This document shows positions 1-16,243 of a stretch of 64,000 nucleotides of DNA, in pieces; positions within the stretch are counted from its first letter, which is position 1, and every line of letters starts with the position of its first letter. The DNA lies in assembly GCA_003052455.1 (NCBI GenBank), contig QAPD01000001.1, forward strand, positions 1 to 64,000, given 5' to 3'. The notes below the pieces were generated by a model that made no database searches, was not told the DNA's origin, and worked only from the letters and a program-made list of their open reading frames with translations. The translations under genes were made by a program, and so were the position numbers. This stretch comes from Sphaerisporangium cinnabarinum (lineage in GTDB: Bacteria > Actinomycetota > Actinomycetes > Actinomycetales > Cellulomonadaceae).

Positions 1-816
1 CGCGCAGCCCGTCAACGTCCGGCCCGGCGCGCAGCACGCCGCGCGACGACGACGCGAGCACCTGGCGCCGTGCGTCGCCGAACACGGCGGCGAGCTCCGC
101 CGCGCCCGCGCCCTGCGCGCCCACACCGGGAGCGAGGAGCGGGCCGCGCACGGCCGCGAGGTCCGTGCCCGTGCGCGCCGCGGCGTCCCCGATCGTCGCG
201 CCCACCACGAGCCCGACCGGCCCGAGCGCGTCACCCGCGGCGACGAGCGGGGCGTTCACCTGGGCCGCCTCGCGCGCCACGTGCGCCGCGACGGACTCCA
301 CGCCCGCCCCGGCGCCCCGGCGCGCGTGCTGCACCTCGGCGCCCTCGGGGTTGGACGTCAGGCACAGCACGAACAGGCCGCGCCCCGTCTCCAGCGCCGC
401 GTCCACCGCCGGCTGCAGCGACCCGAACCCCAGGTACGGGGACACGGTCAGCGCGTCCGCCGCGAGCGGCGACCCGTCGCGCAGGTACGCGTCCGCGTAG
501 GCGGCCATGGTCGAGCCGATGTCACCGCGCTTGGCGTCCACGATCGTCAGCGTCCCGGCCGCACGGGCCGCCGCGAGGACCTCCTCGAGCGCCGCGACGC
601 CGCGCGACCCGTGCCGCTCGAAGAACGCCGACTGCGGCTTGACCGCGGCCACGCGGCCCCCGACCGCCTCGACGACCCGCAGGCCGAACTCGCGCAGCCC
701 GGAGGCGTCGTCGGGCAGGCCCCAGTCCGCGAGCAGGCCCGGGTGCGGGTCGATGCCCACGCACAGCGGCCCGTGGTCCGCCGTCGCCGCCGCGAGGCGC
801 GCGCCGAAGCCCGCGC

Positions 817-820
<4 letters not shown>
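1..820 (-). CDS. pyrF: Orotidine 5'-phosphate decarboxylase (3' end outside window)
   Basis: Last step of UMP synthesis: decarboxylates orotidine monophosphate in the cytoplasm. Reading the minus strand from a GTG at 820 gives [17 protein letters not shown], then GIDPHP near the N-terminus and the active-site signature [10 protein letters not shown] around residue 94, typical of the longer actinobacterial type-2 decarboxylase. The reading frame stays open to base 1, so the C-terminus lies beyond the window. The GTG overlaps the carB stop codon by four bases (GTGA), which indicates translational coupling at the end of the pyr operon. Family assignment is secure; only the end is unknown. Confidence 0.93.
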
Positions 821-4188
<3,368 letters not shown>

Positions 4189-4190
4189 GG

Positions 4191-5477
4191 TCAGCTCTCC
4201 TTGGTGGTCTGCTCGACGGCGTCGGAGCCTGCGCCCGCCGCGCCCGCGGCGCGACGCGACGTCATGAGCTCGACGAAGCGGTCGAAGAGGTACGCGGCGT
4301 CGTGGGGGCCGGCCGCGGCCTCGGGGTGGTACTGGACGGAGAAGGCGGGCAGGTCGAGGCACTCGAGCCCCTCGACCACCTGGTCGTTGAGCCCGACGTG
4401 GGACACGACGACGCGCCCGTAGCGGCCGCCGTCGTGCGGGGCGACGGACTCGCCGTCGAGCGGCGCGTCGACCGCGAACCCGTGGTTGTGCGCCGTGACC
4501 TCGACCTTGCCGGTGCGGCGGTCCATGACGGGCTGGTTGATGCCGCGGTGGCCGTACGCGAGCTTGTAGGTGCCGTAGCCGAGCGCACGCCCGAGGATCT
4601 GGTTGCCGAAGCAGATGCCGAAGAACGGCGTGCCGCGGTCCAGGACGCCGCGCAGCAGCTCGACCTCGTGCGTCGCGGCGCTCGGGTCGCCCGGGCCGTT
4701 GGAGAAGAACACGCCGTCGGGCGCGTACGCCTCGATGTCCGCGACCGTCGACGCGGCGGGCACCACGTGCACGCGCACGCCGCGCTGCGCGAGGCGCTGG
4801 GGCGTCATCGACTTGATGCCGAGGTCCACGGCGACGACGGTCGCGACGGGCTCGCCGTCCGGCGTCGTGCCCTCGAAGGGCTCGACGACGTACGCCGTCT
4901 CCGTGCTCACCTCGCGGGCGAGGTCGGCGCCGGCCATCGCGGGCGCCGCCTTCACCTCGGCGACGAGGTCCTCCACGGTGCGCGGGTAGCCGTCGCGCAC
5001 GAGCGCGTCACCGGAGAAGATGCCCGCGCGCATCACGCCGAGCTCGCGCAGGTGGCGCGTGAGGGCGCGCGTGTCGACGTCGCTGATGCCGACGACGCCC
5101 TGGGCCGCGAGCTCCTCGTCGAGGGTGCGCTGCGCGCGCCAGCTCGACGCGCGGCGGGCCGCGTCGCGCACGACGTACCCGGCGACCCAGATCTTGCCGG
5201 ACTCCGGGTCCTCGTCGTTGACGCCCGTGTTCCCGATGTGGGGGGCCGTCATGACGACGATCTGCCGGTGGTAGGAGGGGTCGGTGAGGGTCTCCTGGTA
5301 GCCGGTCATGCCGGTGTTGAAGACGATCTCGCCGACGGTCGTGCCGCGCGCGCCGTACGCGCGACCGGCCTGCACCGTGCCGTCCTCGAGGACGATCAGG
5401 GCCCGGTCGGGGGCGGGTGCGCCGGTCACCGAGGTGACTGCGGTCGGTGAGCTCACTGCGTTCGCTGAGGCGGTCAA
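4191..5477 (-). CDS. carA: Carbamoyl-phosphate synthase small (glutaminase) subunit
   Basis: Glutamine amidotransferase subunit that feeds ammonia to CarB. N-terminal CPSase domain ([32 protein letters not shown]) is followed by a class I glutaminase domain with the nucleophile loop [16 protein letters not shown] and the catalytic His-Glu in [12 protein letters not shown]. Start is debatable: TTG at 5477 overlaps the stop of the upstream gene (TTGA) and has AGGA nine bases upstream, giving 428 residues; GTG at 5456 would give 421. I chose the TTG because every other junction in this operon is a coupled overlap. The stop lies two bases before carB. Confidence 0.94.
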   Translation of the reverse strand: MTASANAVSSPTAVTSVTGAPAPDRALIVLEDGTVQAGRAYGARGTTVGEIVFNTGMTGYQETLTDPSYHRQIVVMTAPHIGNTGVNDEDPESGKIWVAGYVVRDAARRASSWRAQRTLDEELAAQGVVGISDVDTRALTRHLRELGVMRAGIFSGDALVRDGYPRTVEDLVAEVKAAPAMAGADLAREVSTETAYVVEPFEGTTPDGEPVATVVAVDLGIKSMTPQRLAQRGVRVHVVPAASTVADIEAYAPDGVFFSNGPGDPSAATHEVELLRGVLDRGTPFFGICFGNQILGRALGYGTYKLAYGHRGINQPVMDRRTGKVEVTAHNHGFAVDAPLDGESVAPHDGGRYGRVVVSHVGLNDQVVEGLECLDLPAFSVQYHPEAAAGPHDAAYLFDRFVELMTSRRAAGAAGAGSDAVEQTTKES

Positions 5478-6172
5478 GGTGCATCCTCGTCGTTCTCGTC
5501 GGTGCCGGGTGCCGCGCTCTCGCGCGTCGGCGCCGGGCCGTCCTGGTCGGTGGGTGCGTCGGTGGCGCTGCTCGGCGCCCCGGTTCGTCGTTCGCGGGTA
5601 CCGTCGGCGCCCGGGCTCCGGGGTCGGCCGGCGAGGTCGCGCACGGCCTCCAGGAGACGCGGGACGTCGTGGTCGTGGCGCGGCATCAGCCCGGTGTCCA
5701 GCCGAACCTCGGGGTGCGCCGGCGCCTCGGGCGCGTCGGCCGGGACCGGCTCTGCCGGGACGGACCACGTCACCACGACGATGGCCTCCTTCCCGACGAA
5801 CTTCCCCGCCATGCCCGGGGTGAGGGCCACGTCCTCGACGGCCGCCGCGGGCACCCACACGTCGGCGGCGCCGCGGCGCGCGACGTGCAGGCCGGCGTCG
5901 TGCACGGTGACCTGGGCCTGCGCCCGGTCGCCGAGCCCGTGGGCGCCGACGCGCGCGAGCCAGTCGCCCGCGAGCGTGCTCGACACGTACAGCGCGTCGA
6001 GCGGGCCGAGCACGACGCCGCCGCGCGCGGGCTCCTCCGGCACCGCGGGCGGCGTCGGCACGAAGCCCGCGGAGCGGCGCACGAGCCGGCGCCGGCCGAC
6101 GAGCACGAGCGTCAGCAGGACGACGCCGAGCACGATCCAGATCCCGGCCGCGACGGGCTGCGGCAGGTTCAC
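5474..6172 (-). CDS. Membrane-anchored PH-like protein of the pyr operon (Rv1382-type position)
   Basis: 232 residues. One N-terminal membrane span ([16 protein letters not shown], residues about 10-25) precedes a cytoplasmic domain of roughly 120 residues with beta-rich, PH-like character ([36 protein letters not shown]) and a low-complexity charged tail rich in Thr, Pro, Asp and Glu. The gene is nested between pyrC and carA with GTGA/TTGA overlaps, the same place as the uncharacterised export/membrane protein in the mycobacterial pyr cluster. Its role is unknown. The operon position suggests a link with pyrimidine synthesis, but that is inference; it could simply be cotranscribed. Confidence 0.85.
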   Translation of the reverse strand: MNLPQPVAAGIWIVLGVVLLTLVLVGRRRLVRRSAGFVPTPPAVPEEPARGGVVLGPLDALYVSSTLAGDWLARVGAHGLGDRAQAQVTVHDAGLHVARRGAADVWVPAAAVEDVALTPGMAGKFVGKEAIVVVTWSVPAEPVPADAPEAPAHPEVRLDTGLMPRHDHDVPRLLEAVRDLAGRPRSPGADGTRERRTGAPSSATDAPTDQDGPAPTRESAAPGTDENDEDAP

Positions 6173-7526
6173 GCTCCCACCCCCCGACCGGCGGTGACCG
6201 CTTCGACGGGCGCGCCGTCGAGCACGGTGGCCCGGCCGCGCAGGAACGTCGCGACGACCGCACCGGGCAGCTCGCGGCCCTGGAAGGGCGTGTTGGTGCT
6301 CGCGGTGGCCTGCCCGGCGCCGTCGACCACGCGCCGCGCGGCCGGGTCGACGAGCGTGACGTTCGCGGGCTCGCCGACCTCGAGCGGACGGCCCTGGGCG
6401 CGCTCCCCCGTGTCGATGCGGCCGATGCGCGCGGGCGCGCTCGACAGCACGCGCGCGACGTCGGCCCACGTCATGCGGCCCGTGTCGACCATGGTCTGCT
6501 GCACGACGCTCAGCGCCGTCTCCAGGCCGGTCATGCCGAACGCGGCCGCCGCCCACTCGCAGTCCTTGTCCTCGCGCGCGTGCGGGGCGTGGTCGGTCGC
6601 GACGATGTCGATCGTGCCGTCCGCGAGACCCTCGCGCACCGCCTCGACGTCCGCGGCCGTGCGCAGCGGCGGGTTGACCTTGAAGGTCGGGTCGTAGCCG
6701 CGCGCCAGGTCGTCGGTGAGGACGAGGTGGTGCGGCGTGACCTCGGCGGTGACGTCGATCCCGCGGCCCTTGGCCCAGCGGACGATCTCGACCGAGCCCG
6801 CGGTCGACAGGTGGCACACGTGCAGGCGCGAGCCCACGTGCTCCGCGAGGAGCACGTCGCGCGCGATGATCGCCTCCTCCGCGACCGCGGGCCAGCCCGC
6901 GAGGCCGAGCTCGGCCGACACGACGCCCTCGTTCATCTGGGCGCCCTCGGTGAGGCGCGGCTCCTGCGCGTGCTGGGCGACGACGCCGTCGAACGCCTTG
7001 ACGTACTCGAGGGCGCGGCGCATGAGGATCGGGTCGTCGACGCACTTCCCGTCGTCCGAGAACACCCGCACGCGGGCCGCGGAGTCGGCCATCGCGCCGA
7101 GCTCGGCGAGCTGCTCGCCCGCGAGCCCGACGGAGACGGCGCCCACGGGGTGCACGTCGACCCAGCCCGCGTCGCGCCCCAGGCGCCACACCTGCTCGAC
7201 GACGCCCGCCGTGTCCGCGACCGGGGTCGTGTTGGCCATCGCGTGCACGGCCGTGAAGCCGCCCGCCGCCGCGGCGCGGGTGCCGGACGCGATCGTCTCG
7301 GCGTCCTCGCGCCCCGGCTCGCGCAGGTGGGTGTGCAGGTCGACCAGCCCGGGCAGGGCGACGAGGCCCGTCGCGTCGACGACGACCGTGCCGTCGTCGT
7401 CCGCGGCGCGCGCGGCGCCGACCGGAGCGAGCTCGGCGACCACGCCGTCCGCGAGGACGAGGTCGACGGGGTCGCCGCCGAGCGGGCGCGCGCCGCGCAG
7501 GACGTACGTGGTGGTTGCGGCGCTGC

Positions 7527-7530
<4 letters not shown>
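6169..7530 (-). CDS. pyrC: Dihydroorotase
   Basis: Zinc amidohydrolase that cyclises carbamoyl aspartate to dihydroorotate. The 453-residue type I enzyme carries the metal-binding motif [10 protein letters not shown] near residue 57, the SDDGKC segment, a lysine/His-containing core ([19 protein letters not shown]) and the C-terminal TDHAPH motif that supplies the catalytic Asp. Start GTG 7530 overlaps the pyrB stop (GTGA); the in-frame extension upstream lies inside pyrB and is not credible. The 3' end overlaps the next gene by four bases. Confidence 0.96.
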
Positions 7531-9898
<2,368 letters not shown>

Positions 9899-9930
9899 TC
9901 AGTCCGTCGCCTGTCCGTCGGTGCCGGCGG

Positions 9931-10494
9931 TCAGTCGTTCACGCGGCCGAGGTACGACCCGTCACGCGTGTCGACCTTCACCTTGGTGCCCTGCTCGAGG
10001 AAGAGCGGGACCTGGATCTGCGCGCCCGTCTCGAGCGTCGCGGGCTTGGTGCCGCCCGTCGAGCGGTCGCCCTGCAGGCCCGGCTCGGTGTACGTGATCT
10101 CGAGGACGACCGAGGCCGGCAGCTCGATGTAGAGCGGCTGGCCGTCGTTCGACGCGATGAGCACGTTCTGGTTCTCGAGCATGTAGTCCTTGGCGTCGCC
10201 CACGATCTCGGCGCCGACCGTGACCTGGTCGTACGTCGAGGTGTCCATGAACACGTAGTCCGCGCCGTCCTGGTACAGGTACTGGAAGTCACGGCGGTCG
10301 ACGTTGGCGGTCTCGATCTTGAGCCCGGCGTTGAACGTCTTGTCGATCGTCTTGCCCGTCATGACGTTCTTGATCTTGGTGCGGACGAACGCGCCACCCT
10401 TGCCGGGCTTGACGTGCTGGAACTCGATCACGGTCCACAGCTGGCCGTCGAGTCGCAGCACGGTGCCGTTCTTGATGTCGTTGGTGGTCGCCAC
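9931..10494 (-). CDS. efp: Translation elongation factor P
   Basis: Relieves ribosome stalling at proline stretches. 187 residues with the three beta-barrel domains; starts GTG (10494) with AGGAA about nine bases upstream and reads [13 protein letters not shown]. The domain I loop is KPGKGGAF, so the residue that is modified in some bacteria is a lysine at the tip. No modification genes (epmA/epmB or earP) are in this window. Standard length, ordinary composition. Confidence 0.96.
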   Translation of the reverse strand: MATTNDIKNGTVLRLDGQLWTVIEFQHVKPGKGGAFVRTKIKNVMTGKTIDKTFNAGLKIETANVDRRDFQYLYQDGADYVFMDTSTYDQVTVGAEIVGDAKDYMLENQNVLIASNDGQPLYIELPASVVLEITYTEPGLQGDRSTGGTKPATLETGAQIQVPLFLEQGTKVKVDTRDGSYLGRVND

Positions 10495-10603
10495 GTTCGT
10501 CTTCCTGTCGGAGGGTCAGCGGTCCCGTCGACGCGCCACCGGGTGCCGGGACGGCACGAGGGGGCCACGCGAGGGCGGGATGCGGAAATGGGCCTTGACG
10601 ATC

Positions 10604-11086
10604 TTACCGGAGCGCGGCGAGGACCGCGTTCGCCACGACGCCCAGGGTCGCGGCCCAGCACATCGAGGCGAGCGTCCCGATGACGAAGCGCTCCGACGCG
10701 ACGGGGTGCTCGCGCAGCTCGGGATAGCGGCCCAGGCCCTTGATCGCGACGACGAAGGCGATGCCGCCGGGCTCGCCTGCGAGGAGGCAGCCCGTGATCG
10801 CGAACCGTTCGAGGATCCCGATCCACGTCCCGCCGCGCAGAGCCTTGACCGCCTCCGTCCCGATCGGCCCCGTCGTCGGAGGGGGCGGCGGGGGCACGGG
10901 CACGGCCGCCGGGTCCGCAGGGGCCCCGCGTCGAGGCCGTCCGGCACGCCCCGGGGCGGCGGAGCCGCCCGCGCGCGCCGCCGCACGCAGCACCCACTGG
11001 GTCACGGGACCGCCGCCGAGGACGCTCGCGGCGAGCGCGACCACCCAGACGAGCACCACGAGCACGACCGTCACCGGGTCCGTCAC
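10604..11086 (-). CDS. Small membrane protein with a DUF3307-like C-terminal segment, partner of SatD-like gene
   Basis: 160 residues. N-terminal hydrophobic segment (VVLVVLVWVVALAASVL, about 6-22), a Pro/Gly/Arg-rich linker with PVPPPPPP, then a conserved-looking C-terminal part: GGTWIGILERFAITGCLLAG, IAFVVAIKGLGRYPEL, SERFVIGTLASMCWAATLG. That last pattern (IGxLER ... AxKxxxR ... E/S-x-xxIGTLxS) is what I remember from DUF3307-type proteins, which are often encoded beside SatD; the match is from memory and not checked. GTG start overlaps the SatD-like stop (GTGA). Function unknown. Confidence 0.8.
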   Translation of the reverse strand: MTDPVTVVLVVLVWVVALAASVLGGGPVTQWVLRAAARAGGSAAPGRAGRPRRGAPADPAAVPVPPPPPPTTGPIGTEAVKALRGGTWIGILERFAITGCLLAGEPGGIAFVVAIKGLGRYPELREHPVASERFVIGTLASMCWAATLGVVANAVLAALR

Positions 11087-11721
11087 GCCTTCTCCTCCTG
11101 CCGATCCACCGACGGCCCCTCGTGGAGCTCGCCCAGCAGCCTCGCGACCACGGGCCGCACCGCCGCCTCCTCGGGCCACAGCGCGGAGCGCAGCCGCTGG
11201 CTGACCGCCTGCTCGGACACACCGAGCGCGCGAGCCACATCCTTCTGGGTGCCGCCCACACGCGCCAGCGCGTCGACGGCCTCCCACCCGGGCGCGGTGC
11301 GCCGGTCCACGACCGCCGCGAGGAGGCGCAGGAGCGCCTCGACCTCCGCGGCGCGCGACGCGGGCTCCCCGCGGACGGCGACGGGCGCGGTGGCCGCGCG
11401 CGACTTCGCCTGCTCGACCGCCTCGCGGGCCAGGACGAACGCCGTGCCCGACGCCTCGCGCGACACCGCGGGCAGCGGCTCGTCGACGGGCCCGACGCCG
11501 AGCCCGACACTCCAGCCGCCGTCGCGCAGGAGGTCGAGCACGACCTCGACGACGACCTCCGGGTCGTCGAGGACCCCCTGGACCTCGTCGCCGACGGTCC
11601 GGTCGAACGGGACCACGACGCCGGCGCGGTCCGCCAGCACCTCCTCGAGGCGCGCGAGCACCTCGGGGACGCGGTCGGGACGACCGGTGCTCCCCCGCTG
11701 GTCGACGGTCAGGACGTACAT
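11083..11721 (-). CDS. SatD-family protein with C-terminal helix-turn-helix
   Basis: 212 residues. The N-terminal domain shows the SatD pattern: opening VLTVDQRGS, then VPFDRTVGDEVQGVL (about 38-52), GLGVGPVDEPLP and GTAFVLAREAVEQAKSR. The C-terminal region has a sigma-70 region 4-like helix-turn-helix, TQKDVARALGVSEQAVSQRL (about 161-180). Start ATG 11721 is preceded by TAGCCT ending seven bases upstream, consistent with a leaderless transcript, and by a GAGG that could also serve. It is coupled to a small membrane protein. Likely a DNA-binding regulator sensing something through that partner, but this is inference; the biochemical role of SatD proteins is poorly defined. Confidence 0.82.
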   Translation of the reverse strand: MYVLTVDQRGSTGRPDRVPEVLARLEEVLADRAGVVVPFDRTVGDEVQGVLDDPEVVVEVVLDLLRDGGWSVGLGVGPVDEPLPAVSREASGTAFVLAREAVEQAKSRAATAPVAVRGEPASRAAEVEALLRLLAAVVDRRTAPGWEAVDALARVGGTQKDVARALGVSEQAVSQRLRSALWPEEAAVRPVVARLLGELHEGPSVDRQEEKA

Positions 11722-11752
11722 GCCCTCAAGGCTAGACCCTTGTTTCCGGCGC

Positions 11753-11788
11753 ATCAAGCCCTGGGGCTTGATCGAGCACGATCAAGCC
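11753..11788 (-). promoter_or_regulatory. Palindromic operator-like element upstream of the SatD-like gene
   Basis: Perfect 9-bp inverted repeat GGCTTGATC/GATCAAGCC (11765-11773 and 11780-11788, 6-base spacer) plus a third half-site ATCAAGCC at 11753-11760. On the minus strand the third half-site overlaps a -35 hexamer TTGATG (11757-11752), 17 bases from -10 TAGCCT (11734-11729). It may be a binding site for the HTH protein encoded downstream. The 9-bp stem also begins at the aroQ stop codon, so it could act as a terminator instead. Confidence 0.55.
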
Positions 11789-12240
11789 TGGGCCGATCCA
11801 CGCAGGCGCGTGGCGACCGCCTCGAGCGCGAGCCGGTAGGAGTCGAAGCCGAAGCCCGCGATCGTGCCCGTCGCCACCGCGCCCACCACGGAGTGGCTGC
11901 GGAACGCCTCGCGCGCCGCCGGGTTGCTCAGGTGGACCTCGACCAGCAGCAGGCCGGACGTCGTGACCTGCGCGGCGGCGTCGCGCACCGCGTACGAGTA
12001 GTGCGTGAACGCGGCCGGGTTCAGCACGACGTGGGCCCGGGCGTCGACGGCCTCGTGCAGCCAGCCGACGAGCTCGGACTCGTCGTCGGTCTGCCGCACG
12101 TCGACGGCGAGGTCGAGCGCGCTCCCCCACGTCGACGCCGACGCACGGAGGTCGGCCATCGAGGCCGAGCCGTAGATCTCCGGCTCCCGCACGCCGAGCC
12201 GACCGAGGTTGGGTCCGTTGAGGACGAGCACGCGTTCCAT
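11782..12240 (-). CDS. aroQ: Type II 3-dehydroquinate dehydratase
   Basis: Third step of the shikimate pathway. 152 residues, flavodoxin-like dodecameric type II enzyme: VLVLNGPNLGRLGVREPEIYG at the N-terminus holds the active-site Asn and Tyr, NPAAFTHYSYAVRDA the catalytic His region and VEVHLSNPAAREAFR the second His. ATG 12240 is preceded by TAGGCT (12253-12248) with a seven-base gap, so translation may be leaderless. It lies away from aroB/aroK/aroC, separated by gdpD. The stop codon is inside the palindrome at 11765-11788. Confidence 0.95.
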   Translation of the reverse strand: MERVLVLNGPNLGRLGVREPEIYGSASMADLRASASTWGSALDLAVDVRQTDDESELVGWLHEAVDARAHVVLNPAAFTHYSYAVRDAAAQVTTSGLLLVEVHLSNPAAREAFRSHSVVGAVATGTIAGFGFDSYRLALEAVATRLRGSAQA

Positions 12241-12437
12241 GGCGCCCGAGCCTAGCCGTGCCGGGGCCGGCCACGACGAGACGTCCGTGCTCGCTCCCGA
12301 CGAGCGACGGACCACGGCCTCGGGCACGCTGGCGGGGTGACCCTCAGCGCTGCCCGCCCTCTGCCCCCGGTCCTGCTCCTGCCGCTGCCCTGCGCACCCG
12401 GCCCCGCGCCGTCCGACGCCCGCTCGGGGGCGGCCGC

Positions 12438-13205
12438 ATGAGCGCGACGCGCTACCTGGACGTGCCCTTCGCGGCGCTCGCGCACCGCGGCTTCTCGCGC
12501 GAAGGTCTCGAGAACTCGATGGCCGCGTTCGCGGCGGCCCGCGAGCTGGGGCTCCGGTACGTCGAGACGGACGCCCACGCGACGTCGGACGGCGTCGCCG
12601 TGGCGCTCCACGACGCCTCGCTGGACCGGACGACGGACGCGCGCGGCCTGGTCGCCGACCTCCCGTGGCGCACGGTGCGCGCCGCCCGGATCGGCGGACG
12701 AGAGCCGGTGCCGTCGCTGGAGGACGTCCTCGGGACGTGGCCGGACCTGCGGGTCAACGTCGACGTCAAGTCCGCGGCGGCGGCCGAGCCGGTCGCGCGC
12801 GCGATCGAGCGCACGCGCGCGCACGACCGCGTGTGCGTCGCGTCGTTCGCCGCGGCGCGGCGCGAAGCGACCGTCGCGCGGCTCTCGCGGCCTGTGACCG
12901 TGTCCGGCGCGCGGGGCGCGGTGGTGGGCATGCTGCTCGCAGGGCGCGCCCGCGTCGACGCGCTCGCCCGCCGGGCCGCGCGCTCCGTCGACTGCCTCCA
13001 GGTACCGGTGCGCGAGGGCTGGGTGCGCGTCGTGGACTCCGCGTTCGTGCGGGCCGCGCACCGGGCCGGCGTCGCGGTGCACGCCTGGACGGTCAACGAC
13101 GCGCCGACCATGCACCGGCTGCTCGACCTCGGGGTCGACGGGATCGTCACCGACCGCTCCGACGTGCTGCGCGACGTGCTCCGCACCCGAGGGCTGTGGG
13201 CCTGA
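12438..13205 (+). CDS. Glycerophosphodiester phosphodiesterase family protein
   Basis: 255 residues, a GDPD TIM-barrel that hydrolyses glycerophosphodiesters or related substrates. Visible motifs: HRGFSREGLENSMAAF (catalytic HRG and metal-binding ENS), YVETDAHATSDGVAVALHD (ExD and HD), and near the C-terminus VHAWTVND with LGVDGIVTDRSD. No signal peptide, so probably cytoplasmic and acting in phospholipid turnover; actinobacterial relatives are common as second copies. ATG 12438 follows a G-rich stretch; the longer upstream frame has a Pro/Arg-rich sequence typical of noncoding high-GC DNA. Convergent with aroB, 16 bases apart. Confidence 0.9.
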   Translation: MSATRYLDVPFAALAHRGFSREGLENSMAAFAAARELGLRYVETDAHATSDGVAVALHDASLDRTTDARGLVADLPWRTVRAARIGGREPVPSLEDVLGTWPDLRVNVDVKSAAAAEPVARAIERTRAHDRVCVASFAAARREATVARLSRPVTVSGARGAVVGMLLAGRARVDALARRAARSVDCLQVPVREGWVRVVDSAFVRAAHRAGVAVHAWTVNDAPTMHRLLDLGVDGIVTDRSDVLRDVLRTRGLWA

Positions 13206-13221
13206 CCTCGACCGTGGACCC

Positions 13222-14406
13222 TCAGAGGGCGATCGGCCCCCGGCCCACCGGGGCGTCCGCCGCGATCTCCGCGTAGGCCGCGGCGAGCAGCGTCGGGTCC
13301 GGGCCCTCGAGGCGGGTCGGGCGCGCGACGTCGTCGAGCACGACGAACCGCAGGAGGTCGCCGCGCGACTTCTTGTCACGGCGCATGGCCGACATGAGCT
13401 GCTCCCAGCGGTCGCCCCGGTAGGTGAGGGGCAGCCCCAGCGATCCGAGGATCGCCCGGTGCCGCTCGACGACGGCGTCGTCCAGCTTCCCGGCGAGGCG
13501 CGAGAGCTCGGCGGCGAACACCATGCCGACGGAGACGGCCGCGCCGTGACGCCACTGGTAGCGCTCGGTGAGCTCGACGGCGTGGCCCAGCGTGTGCCCG
13601 TAGTTGAGGATCTCGCGCAGGCCGGCCTCCTTGAGGTCCTCCCCCACGACGCGCGCCTTGACCGCGACCGAGCGCTCGACGAGCTCCGCGACGACGGCCC
13701 AGGTCTCGTCCGTCGTCGGCCGGGTGCCCCACGCGGCGAGCGCGTCGGCGTGCTCCTCGACGAGCTCGAGGATGCGCTCGTCCGCGATGAACCCCGTCTT
13801 GACGACCTCGGCGAGACCCGCGACGAAGTCCCAGCGGCCGAGCGACTCGAGGGCCGCGAGGTCGCACAGCACGCCTGCGGGCGGGTGGAACGCACCGACG
13901 AGGTTCTTGCCCTCGGCCGTGTTGATGCCGGTCTTGCCCCCGACCGCGGCGTCCACCATCGCGAGGAGCGTCGTCGGCACGTGCACCACGCGGATGCCGC
14001 GCAGCCACGTCGCGGCGACGAAGCCGCCGAGGTCCGTCGTCGCACCGCCGCCGACCGTGACGACCGCGTCCGTGCGCGTGAAGTCCAGCTGCCCGAGCAC
14101 GCCCCACAGGAACGCCGCGACCTGCGCGGTCTTGGACTCCTCCGCGTCCGGGACCTCCGCGACGTACGCCTCGTAGCCCGACGCCTTGAGGTCCTCGTGG
14201 ACCACCTCGGCCGTCGCGGCGAGGGCCGCGGGGTGCACGACGAGCACCCGGCGCACCCGCTCGCCGAGCATGGCGGGCAGCTCGCCGAGCAGGTGGCGCC
14301 CCACGACGACGTCGTACGGCTGCTCGCCCGCGACCCGCACGCGCGTCGGCGCGGCCGCGGTCGTGTCCGGGGCGGGGGTGGTGGCGTCGGGGGTCGTGTC
14401 GCTCAC
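13222..14406 (-). CDS. aroB: 3-dehydroquinate synthase
   Basis: Converts DAHP to 3-dehydroquinate using NAD and zinc. 394 residues with a Thr/Ala-rich N-terminal extension of about 20. Motifs: [29 protein letters not shown] (NAD-binding), [19 protein letters not shown], and the zinc ligands around GLAEVVKTG and [14 protein letters not shown] start overlaps the aroK stop by four bases. It is the last gene of the aroC-aroK-aroB unit. Confidence 0.96.
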   Translation of the reverse strand: MSDTTPDATTPAPDTTAAAPTRVRVAGEQPYDVVVGRHLLGELPAMLGERVRRVLVVHPAALAATAEVVHEDLKASGYEAYVAEVPDAEESKTAQVAAFLWGVLGQLDFTRTDAVVTVGGGATTDLGGFVAATWLRGIRVVHVPTTLLAMVDAAVGGKTGINTAEGKNLVGAFHPPAGVLCDLAALESLGRWDFVAGLAEVVKTGFIADERILELVEEHADALAAWGTRPTTDETWAVVAELVERSVAVKARVVGEDLKEAGLREILNYGHTLGHAVELTERYQWRHGAAVSVGMVFAAELSRLAGKLDDAVVERHRAILGSLGLPLTYRGDRWEQLMSAMRRDKKSRGDLLRFVVLDDVARPTRLEGPDPTLLAAAYAEIAADAPVGRGPIAL

Positions 14407-15026
14407 GCGTTCTCCTGTTCGACCGGGGTGCCGACGGGGTCGGCCGGCGCGGGTGCGGGCGTCGTGCGCCCGGGGGTACCGGGCGCGCCGTCGACGAGGT
14501 GCTCGCGGATCTCGCGCGCGACCTGGGCGGGCGTGCGCGCGTCGGTCACGACGTGCAGCGTCGAGACCCGCTCGTAGACGGGGCGCCGCGCCTCCATGAG
14601 CGCGGCCCAGCGCGCCCTCGGGTTCCCGAGCAGGAGCGGACGCGCCTGGTTGAGACCGACGCGCGGCGCGGCGTGCGCGAGGCTCACGTCGAGGAACACC
14701 ACCGTCCCGCCCGCGGCGACGTACGCCGCGAGGGCGGTCTGCGTGTGCTCGTCGAGCACCGCGCCGCCGCCCAGGGCGAGGACGCCGTCGTGCGTGGCGA
14801 GCGCGGTCGTCACGGCCTCGCGCTCGAGCTCGCGGAAGTGCGGCTCGCCGTGGTCGACGAAGATGTCCGCGACCGGCTTCCCGGCCGTGGCCTCGACGTC
14901 GACGTCCGTGTCGCGCTGCGCGAGGCCGAGCAGCTCGGCCAGGTGGCGCGCGACGGTCGACTTCCCGCTGCCGGGCGGGCCGACGAGCACGACGACCGGG
15001 CGGGTCCCCGGGGCGACGGGCGTCAT
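14403..15026 (-). CDS. aroK: Shikimate kinase
   Basis: Phosphorylates shikimate at the 3-hydroxyl. 207 residues; Walker [13 protein letters not shown] near residue 16, [18 protein letters not shown] (shikimate-binding Asp), [10 protein letters not shown] and the lid-region RPLL. The C-terminal tail of about 35 residues is Pro/Ala/Thr-rich and longer than in most family members. The ATG shares one base with the aroC stop (TGATG). Confidence 0.94.
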   Translation of the reverse strand: MTPVAPGTRPVVVLVGPPGSGKSTVARHLAELLGLAQRDTDVDVEATAGKPVADIFVDHGEPHFRELEREAVTTALATHDGVLALGGGAVLDEHTQTALAAYVAAGGTVVFLDVSLAHAAPRVGLNQARPLLLGNPRARWAALMEARRPVYERVSTLHVVTDARTPAQVAREIREHLVDGAPGTPGRTTPAPAPADPVGTPVEQENA

Positions 15027-16243
15027 CAGCGCTGCAGCTCGGGGATCGCGGCGAGGTACGCCTCGGCGTTCCGGCGGACCTCCGCGACGGAGTCGCCGCC
15101 GAACTTCTCGAGCGCCTGCTCGGCGAGGACGAGCGCGACCATGGCCTCGGCGACGACCGCCGCGGGCGGGACCGCGCACACGTCGGAGCGCTGGTGCTGG
15201 GCCTTGGCGACGTCGCCGGTGACGACGTCGACCGTCGCGAGCGCGCGCGGCACCGTCGAGATCGGCTTCATGGCGGCGCGCACGCGCAGCACCTCGCCGT
15301 TCGACATGCCGCCCTCGACCCCGCCGGCGCGGTTGCTGCGCCGGTGGATGCGACCGTCGGCGCCGCGCTCGATCTCGTCGTGCGCGGCGGACCCGCGGCG
15401 GCGCGCGGTGCGGAAGCCGTCGCCGACCTCGACGCCCTTGATCGCCTGGATGCCCATGAGGACGGCGGCGAGGCGCGCGTCGAGGCGCCGGTCGCTCTGC
15501 GCGTAGGTGCCCAGGCCCGAGGGGACCCCGTACGCGAGCACCTCGACGACGCCGCCGAGCGTGTCTCCCGCCTTCTGGCACTCGTCGATCTCCGCGACCA
15601 TGGCCGCCGCGGCGTCCGGGTCGAAGCAGCGCACCGGGTCGGCGTCGAGCGCGGCGACGTCGTCGGGGCCGGGCGCCGGCGCGTCCTCGGGGACCTCGAC
15701 CGGCCCGATCGCGACGACGTGCGACACGAGCCGGACGCCGAGCGCCTGCTCGAGGAACTTCGCCGCGGCCGTGCCGAGCGCGACGCGCGTCGCGGTCTCG
15801 CGCGCCGAGGCGCGCTCGAGCACCGGGCGCGCGTCCTCGAAACCGTACTTGCGCATGCCGACGAGGTCGGCGTGCCCGGGGCGCGGCCGGGTGAGCGGGC
15901 GGTTGCGCGCGATCTCCCGGACGTCACCCGTCCCGGCGTCGACGAGCAGCGCCTCGGGCGGCACCGGGTCGGACGACATGACGTCGACCCACTTGGGCCA
16001 CTCGGAGTTCGCGATCTCGATGGCGAGCGGACCACCCTGGGTCACGCCGTGGCGCAGGCCGCCGAGGACGCGCAGCTCGTCCTGCTCGAACTTCTGGCGG
16101 GAACCGCGGCCGTACCCGAGGCGGCGACGCGCGAGCGCGGCGCGCACGTCGTCCGTCGTGAGCTCGACGCCCGCGGGCAGCCCGTCGAGGATCCCGACCA
16201 GCGCCTCGCCGTGCGACTCACCCGATGTCAACCAACGCAGCAT
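15026..16243 (-). CDS. aroC: Chorismate synthase
   Basis: FMN-dependent last step to chorismate. 405 residues: [12 protein letters not shown] at the N-terminus (signature 1), [31 protein letters not shown] in separate short blocks of signature 2, and the C-terminal [18 protein letters not shown]. Two ATGs are available, 16252 and 16243. GGAGG directly abuts the first but is nine bases from the second, and the family normally begins MLRW, so 16243 is preferred. Confidence 0.95.
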   Translation of the reverse strand: MLRWLTSGESHGEALVGILDGLPAGVELTTDDVRAALARRRLGYGRGSRQKFEQDELRVLGGLRHGVTQGGPLAIEIANSEWPKWVDVMSSDPVPPEALLVDAGTGDVREIARNRPLTRPRPGHADLVGMRKYGFEDARPVLERASARETATRVALGTAAAKFLEQALGVRLVSHVVAIGPVEVPEDAPAPGPDDVAALDADPVRCFDPDAAAAMVAEIDECQKAGDTLGGVVEVLAYGVPSGLGTYAQSDRRLDARLAAVLMGIQAIKGVEVGDGFRTARRRGSAAHDEIERGADGRIHRRSNRAGGVEGGMSNGEVLRVRAAMKPISTVPRALATVDVVTGDVAKAQHQRSDVCAVPPAAVVAEAMVALVLAEQALEKFGGDSVAEVRRNAEAYLAAIPELQR

